Assembly: GCA_039720395.1 (NCBI GenBank) | Contig: CM077827.1 | Coordinates: 17,595,822 to 17,659,821 of the forward strand | Direction of reading: 5' to 3' | DNA from: Liquidambar formosana | Taxonomy: Eukaryota > Streptophyta > Magnoliopsida > Saxifragales > Altingiaceae | DNA length: 64,000 bases | Part shown: positions 33,338 to 43,368 of the stretch, piece after piece | How the letters are laid out: every line of letters starts with the position of its first letter | Position numbering within the stretch: the stretch's first letter is position 1 | Notes under the pieces: generated by a model | What the model was told of the DNA's origin: nothing | Database searches by the model: none | What the model saw: the letters and a program-made list of their open reading frames with translations, nothing else | Position numbers and translations under genes: made by a program

Positions 33338-35356
33338 CCTTATTTTTTAAAGGAAACAAGGAAAACCCTAAAAATAGTTTGTTTTAGGAAAACAATTTGA
33401 ATGACTCCATAAAAAAGGAAAGGCAAAAACCAATCTTTTGAAAACCAAAGAAATCGGGGATTCGGAGGCTAAGTTATGACATGGGAAGGTTCTAGGCAAA
33501 GCCTATAGGCACCCATGTCACCCTTTCGGTCTCTCAGTTCATTTGGGCTAAATCAAGATCTTTCCATACAAAAATCAGCAAGTATATCATCACAAGAATT
33601 GCATGCATATCATATATTTCATTCATCCATCCATGCATAATAAGCACATAAAAACAGAAAAAGAAAAAGAAGAAAACAAAACAAAAGTAAACCTAGGATG
33701 CTTGGATCCTAGAACGGACTTGAGCCTCACGAAGAGCGCCTACGTACCATGCAACGAAATACATGGATCAAAGTCCACGTAGTTCGATTAGAATTAGGGT
33801 TAAGACCTAATATAAACCTATGGTTAAAACCCTAGGTTTCCTTATTTGATCAAAAGAGTTGAATATGATAGAAAGTTTGATTTTAGGAAAGAAATCCACA
33901 AAATGGAAACTTTAATAAAAACCAGAATTTTATTTATGAAGGAAACTTTTGATTAAACCATAGGATCATATTAAAAATTAACCTTAGATAGGGAGAAGAG
34001 AAGGGATAAGGAAGAAAGGTGAATTGGGGCACCTTCACACCCACTTACCTGAGCGCAATTAGCTCCAAGCATTAGCTATTTCAGACCTGAGCAGCCCTAT
34101 TTGCCATAGGACAAATACCACACCTATTTGCACCCTTACAAGTGCTCAAAACCATGCGAAAACACTAACATGCAAATCTGGACAGAATAGTATTGTGACC
34201 TAAAATCATCCACTAAGCATGCCAATAGCAAAAACAGCGAACAATAATAAGTCCTAACATATTCCTAGAACCATATCATGCATAAAAACCCTAAAACATA
34301 CTAACATGCATGCAAAACTATCATGTTTACTCCATATGAAAAACATATACAGCAAACACGAAGAAAAACCAATAAAAAAGTCTACTTTATCATGCTATAT
34401 GAAAACAAACACGAAACAATGACTCTAAAACCCTAAACTCACAAATATGCTTAAAAACTCACAAGACATACTTTAATCATGCTAAAACCAAACTAAACAG
34501 AAATTATATCATGCATATTAACTAACTAAAGCAATATAACATGATGAAAATCCTAACTCTAACATGCAATGACACTAATCCTAGCACAAGGACAAACAGG
34601 AGCACAAGAATCATAACTATGCATTAAAAACCTAAAGGACAGCCCTAAAGCATGCTAAACAGTAGATAAAAAATAGATATTCCATGTATATTAACTAGCT
34701 AGAGTGTTAATACATGATAAAAAGGCTACCTTTAACATGCAATAAGCCTAACCCATATGAAAACCTAGTTTAAGCTAGAATAGAGAAGGAGAATACCTTA
34801 TTCTCTCTCAAACACTCAAGTATTAATGCATAAAGTGGCTCCCCTTGTGTTTGTAATTGTTCGTGGCTCCTCAGGTCTTTAGAGTGAATCAAACCAACAC
34901 GAATCCTCCTCTTAGGAAGGGCCTTCCTTTGTGTTTGTAATTGTTCGTGGCTCCTCAGGTCTTTAGAGTGAATCAAACCAACACGAATCCTCCTCTTTGT
35001 CAAAGTGGTATCACAGCAAAGAGATCAAAACTCACTCAACTTTGAAAAGAAATAGAAAACAAAAAGAGAACAAGAGAAAAGAAAAGTGATTTTCGTCACT
35101 GTGCAGCAGCAGCAACTTCAATCGCGTTTTTGGGTATGAAAAAGTTGGATTTGGACAAAGCTTGTGAAATACAAAGTTGTAGAGAATTGAATTATCTTTC
35201 TAACAAGACCAATTTCATTAAATTCTGACTTCGGATGAAAAAGTTATGATTAAAATACGACTGCTAGTTTTCAGAAAATCTGCTGCTGAATTATGACGAA
35301 TTTCACTCCCTCCAAACCCTCTTCTCCTCTCCCCTTGTTTAAAGACATTAAGAGAG

Positions 35357-35365
35357 TATTTATAG
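35357..35365 (-). promoter_or_regulatory. TATA box of the C LTR
   Basis: CTATAAATA on the minus strand, about 145 bp downstream of the palindrome array. Confidence 0.6.
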
Positions 35366-35509
35366 CTGAAATCTGGAGTTTCCCTTTCCTTCCTGGACTA
35401 GGTTTCCTTGGAGAATAATCAAAAGGTATTTTATAATGATAAAAGACTTCTAATCTGAATAGGAAAAGGAAATTGTCTTTTATAAAAATTGGGAGACTGA
35501 CCGCTAACA

Positions 35510-35560
35510 TGCATGCACATGTATCGTATGTGCGTACACACACTCATCACATACGTACAC
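35510..35560. promoter_or_regulatory. Degenerate GTAC-palindrome array in the C LTR
   Basis: TGCATGCACA (35510), TGCGTACACA (35531) and ATACGTACAC (35551), spaced 21 and 20 bp. Position relative to the TATA box matches the array in the A LTR. The copies are weaker than in A. Confidence 0.6.
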
Positions 35561-36157
35561 GTGTTAGTGTCATGATAAAAATGGCTAATTTAATAAAATA
35601 ATTTTCTTTTCATTTTAACCAAAAATCTCATGCTGTGATTCGCACTAATTCTTCAAGGATAATCCGTAAATAACCACACTAAACTCATCATCAGGCCATA
35701 TCAAAATTGAACTTCATGAAACACTTTTGAGGGTAAAATGATGACTAATGAAAGTCAATTTGAAAAGATTTGGTTGGTAATTGTGAGTCAATTAGAGCTA
35801 ACCCAAGGAAGGGTCAATTAACCAACTTGAACTACATCGAGCCATTTTAATCCCGAGCCATTGACTTACCAAATTGAACCTAGAAATACCTCTTATGCAT
35901 CCATATGAACTCCAATTGACAATTTGGAGATCATTTCAAGGTCAAATGAAAAGTTTGGGACTTAAAAGACGATTATGCCCCTCAAGTCACAAAAGCTCTT
36001 ATTATCCCTCAAGATCAACTCCAATTTGAACCAAAATTCATATCCATTGTCCTTATGACTCTAGAAAACTAATGCAAGTGACTAGACTCAAAAACAAAAC
36101 AAAAACATGCATGAAATGATGAGCCCTAGTAAGGTGGTGCAAAAATGGGGTGTGACA

Positions 36158-36170
36158 GAAGCCCCTCATT
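36158..36170 (-). other. Polypurine tract of element C
   Basis: AATGAGGGGCTTC on the minus strand, touching the 3' LTR; identical to that of element B. Confidence 0.75.
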
Positions 36171-36299
36171 GGCGAACAAGTTACACTTGTGAACCAATAA
36201 TAAAGAACAACCCATTTTTGGCCAAAAAGCCCGGAGAAATCACACACTGATACCAACAATGATGGGAGGTTGAAAACCTGAGACTGAAATAAGGAAGTG

Positions 36300-37760
36300 T
36301 ACTCAAGTCATGAGTATACTTAAACCACTGAGGGTTGGTGATTGTCAAGAGAAGCATATTCAAGCCACTACGAATGAACATACTTTTGAAACGGAGAAAT
36401 ATATTCTAGTCACGAATATATTTAACCAAGTGATGAGAATGAGATCTGAAAAGTACGTTCAAGTGACGAACGTACCTTGGAAATGGAGAAGTATATTCAG
36501 GTCACGAATATATTTAACCAAGTGAGTGACAAAAAATCTGAGAAGTATACTCAAGTGATGAGTATACCATTGAAATGGAGAAATATATTCAGGTCGCGAA
36601 TATATTTAACCAAGTAATCTGAGAATGAAATCTGAGAAGTATACTCAAGTGGTGAGCATACCATTGAAATGGAGAAATATATCCAAGCGATGGATATATT
36701 TAACCAAGTAATCTGAGAATGAAATCTGAGAAGTATACTCAAGTGGTGAGCATACCATTGAAATGGAGAAATATATCCAAGCGATGGATATATTTAACCA
36801 AGTAGGATAAAGAATAATCTGAGAAGTATACTCAAGTGATGAGTGTACTTTTGAAATGGAGAGATATATTCAGGTCACGAATATATTCAACTAAGTGAGT
36901 AACAACATATCTGAGAAGTATACTCAAGTGATGAGTATACCATTGAAATGGAGAAATATATTCTAGTCACGAATATACTTAACCAAGTAAGTGACAAGTA
37001 TGTTTGAGTGATAAACATACCATTGAAATAGAGAAATATATCCAAGCGATGGATATACTTAAGCAAGTAAGATAGAGAATAATCTGAGAAGTGTACTCAA
37101 GTGATGAGTACACCATTGAAATGGAGAAATATATTCTAGTCATGAATATATTTAACCAAGTAAGTGACAAATAATCTGAGAAGTATGTTCAAGTGATGAA
37201 CATACCATTGAAATGGAGAAATATACCCAAGCGATGGATATACTTAACCAAGTAAGTGGCAAAATATCTGAGAAGTATACTCAAGTGATGAGTATACCAT
37301 TGAAATGGAAAAATATACCCAAGTGATGGATATACTTAACCAAGTAAGTGACAAATGATCTGAGAAGTATGTTCAAGTGATGAACATACCATTGAAATGG
37401 AGAAGTGTACCCAAGCGATGGATATACTTAACCAAGTAAGTGACAAAATATCTGAGAAGTATGTTCAAGTGATGAACATACCATTAAAATGGAGAAATAT
37501 ATTCAAGTGATGAATATATTTAACCAAGTAAGTGATAATGAGGATCTGAAACTAGGAAGCATATTCAATGGGCGAACATGCTTTTGAAATGGAAGAATAT
37601 ATTCAAGTGATGAATATATTCAACCAAGTATGATAGAAAATGAGAATTTGAAACTGAGAAGCATATTCAAAGGGTGAATACACTTTTGAAATGGAAAAAT
37701 ATATTCAAGTGATGAATATATTCAACCAAGTAGGATAAAAAATCAAGATTTGAAATGAGG
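36300..37760. repeat. Tandem repeat of element C, about 92 bp
   Basis: Around fifteen imperfect units of 80-95 bp, each with GAAGTATACTCAAGTGATGA, ACCATTGAAATGGAGAA and AATATATTTAACCAAGTAA. Small frames here are products of the repeat. It occupies the same place as the different repeats in elements A and B. Confidence 0.85.
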
Positions 37761-38216
37761 ATATATGATCAATTTATCAAGATTGAACAGGCATGGTGCA
37801 AGAGGAAAGTGACTTAACACATTGTCACTTGAGTTGGCATGACACAGGGGAAATATATTCAACCCTTTTGAACATAAAATCAATTCAAGGAATTGATTTC
37901 AAGATGGAATTTGATTGATTTTAAGCTCAAAAAGTGTTGAATATCTCATTTGGAAGGAGGTTTGATCACGTGTCAAGGCGAGACAAAGCGAGAAGCAAAA
38001 CCAAAACAAAGTGGCTTGGGTGACCACCAGGCCTCGGGAGGCTAGCCGCCCAGGCCTGGGTGGTTACCCGAGCCCAAAGCGGAAATCCCACTTTGAATAG
38101 GAAACTTCCTATTCTGATGGGTTTTTTTCCTATTTGAACTTGGATTTGTGACCTTTTCCCTATAAAAACACATCCAAGAGGTTCCTAAACCTACTTGTAT
38201 TCATTCATTAGAAATT
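37761..38216 (+). promoter_or_regulatory. Promoter region of the element C PMD gene
   Basis: Contains the array GGTGACC (38019), GGCTAGCC (38040) and GGTTACC (38062), centres 21.5 bp apart, inside the inverted repeat CTTGGGTGACCACC/GGTGGTTACCCGAG. A TATA box (TATAAAAA, 38161-38168) lies 49 bp before the ATG and 93 bp after the array. Confidence 0.72.
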
Positions 38217-39503
38217 ATGGAGGCTCTAGACAAATTTTTAGGAGGGTTTTTGAGAGTTATGAGTGCTGAAGCAAAATCTGAGTTCAAGTGCTTTGGCTTG
38301 GATCCATTGCTCTCCTTGAGGCATGTGAGGCTTGAAACGAACCTCTTGACTGCTGCTACATATTTTTGGGATCCTCAAGTTCATGTGTTCCGCTTCAACT
38401 ATGAAGAACTGTGCCCAACCATGGAGGAATTCTGTGCATTGTATGGAGTTTTAACGGTAGGTCCTTTCATTCTCCCTACTCCTCGCCCAAGCTTTCTTAC
38501 TTCTTTCTCCAATCTACTTGGGATTCACCCACAATATGCCTCTACGTTTGTAAAGGACCATATGGTAGACTTGATGAAATTGGCAACCTCTTTTTTAGCT
38601 TATGATAGTAAAGGTATTCTGAATTTTACCTTTCCTATTAAGCATACTCTTGCCTTTTGCCTCATTGGTCGTTTTCTTATTTCCACTGGTACTCCACATG
38701 TTCCCATTCAAATCTGTGACTTGATTCCTCTCCTTGCCAAGGGCCATAACTTGATTCCCATGGTGCTAGCTGAAACCCTGAATGGTTTGGACAAAACTCA
38801 TGAGGACCCAAAGGTTCCTTTAGGAGGTAGCCCCATTCTACTGTAGATGTGGTTGCTTGAAAGACTGAATTTCTTGTCACCAGTTGCCATTACACCATAC
38901 AAGCCCCAACATTACTGCCTTCGCCGCATTGAACTACCTGGGCAATTTTCATTGAGAGATTGGCTAGGTTACTTCCAAACCCTTTCTTGGAGGAGTGTCA
39001 AGTGGTTTGTATTCATATGGGGCTGCAGTGACCAGGTGCTTCTGCAGACTTCTGGATGCGCCATGGTGAGACTTATAGGACTGAGGTCTACTTCCTTCTA
39101 TTGGCCTTCAAGGGTTCTGCGTCAGATGGGCGCCATGCAAACCATACCCACTTCCTTGAAAGGTGACTATCCTGTGGTGCCCGCGGGTCTTTCTGTAGTG
39201 ACTTGGGCGAAGGACCGATGGCCTAGAAAGCTGACACTGACTCAAGTGACGAATACTGATGGTCCGTATATGATGAGCCCCGAGTATAAGGAATGGTTGA
39301 AAAGCAATTTAGGTGAGAGAGAGACTACTCGAAGAGAAAGGATTTTTGGACTTATCAAGAACAATGAACTTGGATCTTGCAGAGAAGATATTATGGAAGC
39401 AGTGACAGCAGCTTATGAACATGACTTGAGGAAGAAAAGAAGACATGAAAGAGAGAAGAAGAAAGCTAAGGAGCGAGCTGCAAAGAAGCCCAAGAAAAAC
39501 TGA
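38217..39503 (+). pseudogene. Antisense plant mobile domain gene of element C
   Basis: One frame of 429 codons with a single TAG at 38844-38846. The first part (MEALDKFLGGFLRVM ... FWDPQVHVFRFNYEELCPTMEEF ... AETLNGLDKTH) matches exon 1 of the element A PMD gene I. The second (MWLLERLNFL ... RKKRRHEREKKKAKERAAKK) matches its exon 2 and ends in a basic, probably nuclear-targeting tail. The TAG falls at the codon where A reads CAG just before its intron, so C lacks the intron exactly and has CAG to TAG at the junction. It lies on the strand opposite to the retrotransposon. Without readthrough only the first half would be made. Confidence 0.75.
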
Positions 39504-39823
39504 AGACTCAATAGAATAGGATATTTATGGCATATTTATAGTTCTTTTACTTAATACCAATGAATTGCTATGTCAATCAATTTTAGTTTTGAATAAATTG
39601 CCAATAATAAATCAAATTTGGGATTTTCTTGTTTGATTTAGACCGCACCCAAGGTAACTTTATGGGTTGCCTACGTATCTCCATGGTTTTTTTTTCTTCT
39701 TTTTTTTTTGTTTTTGTTTTTTGTTTTTTTTTTTTGTTTTTGAATGGAGAATCAGGTCTTACGTAGTTCTCATGCCTTAACTTTTGCCTAGGCCGCCCTT
39801 ACGGGTTTTCAACCTAGCAGGCT
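39504..39823. other. Spacer between PMD gene and pol of element C
   Basis: The 3' ends of the two convergent genes meet here. It has a long T-rich run at about 39687-39740, and I see no gene. Confidence 0.6.
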
Positions 39824-40963
39824 TCAAACATGATATTTCTTCAATTGATCCAAATTAGTTGGACGAGCGAACTCAATTCCATCTAAATCCATGAGGCGAA
39901 CAGCCCCTGCTGGCAATATCTCTTTGATAATGTATGGCCCACCCCAACTTGGCTTGAATTTTCCCCGCAGATCGAACACTGGAGCTCTGATTTCTTTCAG
40001 CACTACATCCCCTTTCTTTAGACCTCGATCTTTGACATGCTTGTTGAATGCTCTGGCAACTCTCCGTTGATACCCCTGAACATGATACAGCGCCCTTAAA
40101 CGCCTTTCATCCAGCAAAGCTAACTCATCATAGCGGCTCTTAACCCAGTCCACTTCTGTTATCTGGCTCTCCACGGCAACTCTTAGTGAAGGAACTTCCA
40201 ATTCAACTGGCAACACGGCCTCCATTCCATAAACTAGAGAATAAGGGGTAGCCCCTGTTGACGACCTTATTGATGTTCTGTAACCCCATAGAGCCAATGG
40301 CAACTTCTCATGCCAGTCTGTGTGTGAGTCCGCAGTCTTCTGTAGTATCTTCTTGATGTTCTTGTTAGCTGCTTCCACCGCTCCATTAGTCTGAGGACGG
40401 TATGGTGACGACAGATGGTGGGCTATGCCATACTTTTGCAAGAGCTCATGGGTTTCTTTCTGAAAGTGCTGGCCATTGTCTGAGATAACTTCATGCAGTA
40501 CCCCATATCGATAGATGATGCTGTGCTGTATGAACTGTGCTACCTTCTTGGAATTCAAGGTCTTGAAGGATGCTGCTTCCACCCATTTAGTGAAGTAATC
40601 GATGGCAACCAGGATGTATTCATGCCCATTTGACACCTTTGGCTTGATCTGTCCGATGATATCTATCCCCCATACCGCGAATGGCCATGGTGACGACATA
40701 CTTGTTAAAGGCATAGAAGGCAAATGTTGTCCACTGGCGAACAGTTGGCATTTGTGGCACTTCTTGACATGTGCGTGGCAGTCCCTTTCCATGGTAGACC
40801 AGTAATAGCCTAGCCTCATGATTTTCTTAGCTAACATATAGCTATTCATATGCGGAGCCCCTGTCCCTTCATGGATTTCTTTAATCAGATGCTCGGCTTC
40901 CTCCTCGGTACACACAGCAGGTGGATCCCGTCGTATGATCTCCGATATAGCTTTCCTCCACAA
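39824..40963 (-). pseudogene. Integrase of element C
   Basis: Open from about 40963 to 39824. It begins just after a frameshift with the RNase H segment (near 40900), then the zinc finger HEGTGAPHMNS...CHKC and the catalytic core: WGIDIIGQI, SDNGQHFQKE and NGAVEAANKNIKK, with the three acidic residues present. The C-terminal part ends RPTNLDQLKKYHV, matching element A, without chromodomain. Integrase inserts the DNA copy into the chromosome. The domain is whole but out of frame with the rest of pol. Confidence 0.9.
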
Positions 40964-43182
40964 AGTACATAGTGACTCGCCAACCGCCTTAGGGTTTTTC
41001 TATCGATACGAGATGCTCCTTCTGGGTATTCCCTTTCTTCAATGAACTTCTTTATATCATGGAACCACGGACGGCCATCATTTACCTCTCCTCCTCGGAT
41101 TGCACAATAGTACACAGGCTTGTCTCGGCATTCTATCACCAACGGCTTCACATTTCCCTCTTCAGGTATCTCCACCATGGATGCTAGGGTCGCCAAGACA
41201 TCGGCGAACGGGTTCTTGTTCCTTGAAAGGTAGTTAAATTCTATCTCTGAGAACTCCTTGGTTAGAGCTTCCAGGTAGGCATGGTAGGGTAGCAGCTTCT
41301 CATCTCGAGTTTTCCATTCCCCTTTTATCTGACAAATGATTAGCGCCGAGTCCCCGAACACTTCTAATTCTTTGATCCCCAATTCAAGTGCCGCTTCCAG
41401 TGCTAGGATATAGGCCTCATACTCAGCAATGTTGTTGGTGGCTTCGAACCCCAACTTGACCGCCAACGGTGTAAATGCCTCTTCGAGTGAGACCAGCAGG
41501 ACTCCTATCCCATAACCTTTCTTATTGGCTGCCCCATCGAAGTATACTCTCCAAGTTTTTCTACCAATCTCTAGCACGTCCTCATCTGGGAATTGATCGT
41601 TGAACGGAGCGGATGATGACACCGGACAGCTGGCTAGGTAGTTTGCGATGACGCTTCCCTTGATAGACTTCTGATTCACGTACTTGATGTCGAATTCATT
41701 GAGGAGAATTGACCATCGAGCAGTTCTGAATGACAATACTGGCCTTTCTACCAGGTACTTCAACGGGTCCATGCGACTTATCAAGAACACTTCGAAGGAC
41801 ATCATGTAGTGCCGGAGTTTCTGCGTCGCCCATACTAGTGCCACACAAGCCTTTTCAATTGCATTGTACTTCACTTCATAGTCTGTCATTTTCTTGCTTA
41901 GGTAGTAGATGGCATTCTCCTTTGTAGACCCTTCAAGATATTGAGCTAACAAAGCTCCCGTCGCGGTTTCGGTGACCGTTAAGTATAACAAAAGCGGCGC
42001 ACCTTGCCGTGGGAGAACTAAGATTGGAGGATTGCTCAAGTATCTCTTAATGGTCTCAAAGGCCTCTTGGCATTCTTCGTTCCATACTTTTGGCACACCT
42101 TTCTTAAGCAATTTGAAGATTGGTTCGCAAACCATGGTTAAGTTGGCAATGAATCGGCTTATGTATTGAACTCTTCCCAGAAAACCCCGGATCTGCTTCT
42201 CAGTGCTAGGCGGCTCCATCTCCACAATAGCTTTTATCTTCCCTGGGTCCACTTCGATACCTCTCTGAGTGATCATAAACCCCAATAACTTGCCTGCAGT
42301 GACACTAAAAGTGCACTTCTGTGGGTTGAGACGGAGATTGTACTTTTTTGCTCGCTCTAGGAATTTCTCTAGTGCCTTGAAATGCCCTTCTCTATCGACG
42401 GACTTCACGATCATATCATCGACATAAACCTCTACTTCCTTATGGATCATATCATGCAATAAGGTCGTAGCTGCTCTTTGGTAAGTAGCCCCAGCGTTTC
42501 TTAAGCCAAAAGGCATTACCTTGTAATAGTACGTTCCCCATTGCATGATAAAGGCTGTTTTCTCCATGTCTTGAGGCGCCATCTTTATCTGGTTATACCC
42601 GGAGAATCCGTCCATGAAGGAGAGGAGTGCATGTCCCACTGTACTATCCACCAACACATCGATATGGGGTAAAGGAAAGTCATCCTTAGGGCTCGCGGCG
42701 TTGAGATCTTGGAAATCGACACACATCCTCACTTTCCCATCTTTTTTAGGCACAGGCACTATATTCGACAACCACTCGGGGTACTCCACAACTTGGAGGA
42801 AACCCGCGTCTAGTTGTTTAGTTACCTCTTCTTTTACTTTTAGAGCCCATTCTGGTTTTAATCTTCTGAGTTTCTGCTTTACCGGCTTCTTTAGGGAATT
42901 AGTGGGGATATAGTGTTGCACAATATCGGGGTCGATGCCAGGCATGTCTTCATAAGACCATGCAAAAGCCATAATGTTGGCTTTCAAGAGGGAGATCATC
43001 TTTTCTTTTTCAACGGGGGAGAGGGTTTTCCCAATTTTAACTATTCTTGGCAATTCATTCGTCCCTAAGTTGATTGATTCCAATTCATCCATATTAGGTT
43101 CGGTGACGCCCCTTTTCCTTTGCTCAACGAGCTCCGGGGGGACATCGTTCCTAGGATCTATATCCATGCCATAAATATCCAT
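40885..43182 (-). pseudogene. Reverse transcriptase and RNase H domains of element C
   Basis: A 765-codon frame beginning MDIYGMDIDPRNDVPPEL. After a spacer the reverse transcriptase blocks appear in order: FAWSYEDMPGIDPD, PKKDGKVRMCVDFQDLN, FMDGFSGYNQIKM, MPFGLRNAGATYQR and YVDDMIV. The gypsy RNase H (YLTVTETATGALLAQ) is followed by a second, archaeal-like RNase H (RVYFDGAANKKGYGIGV ... NNIAEYEAYILALEAAL ... GDSALIICQ), marking the Tat clade. The frame ends in a frameshift (CVPRRKPSI) close to the integrase zinc finger. Confidence 0.92.
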
Positions 43183-43368
43183 AGAGGAGAGAAAAGAGAC
43201 ACTGCATATATAGAGAAAGAAAGCACACTTTATTGACTAGGAATAATGGGAATGACACACAAAAGAAAGAAGGAAAACAAACAAATCTGTATCAATACTA
43301 TGACTCCACAAAGTGAGTAAAGTAGATACATCTTATTGAATTAGGGAAATATTACTAAACTAAGACAC
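43183..43368 (-). other. Possible Ogre-type intron between protease and pol
   Basis: On the minus strand this 186-bp segment has stops, is T-rich near its end, and closes with a TATATATGCAG acceptor-like sequence at about 43203. Ogre elements are known to carry a spliced intron at this point. Element A has no break here. No clear donor is visible, so the case rests on position and acceptor. Confidence 0.4.

Larger units (their letters stand above)
33262..36157 (-). repeat. 3' LTR of element C, about 2.9 kb
   Basis: 2896 bp, reading TGTCACACCCC (36157) to GGTTCACA (33262) on the minus strand. Related to the B LTR. It contains a duplicated 100-bp block at about 34835-34995 (TTTGTGTTTGTAATTGTTCG), a TATA box at 35357, a three-site palindrome array at 35510-35560, and the U5 PBS-like sequence at 33328. 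Confidence 0.88.

Noticed and set aside
34770..35003. Minus-strand frame with an internal repeat
   Set aside because: It is a duplicated block of the C LTR.
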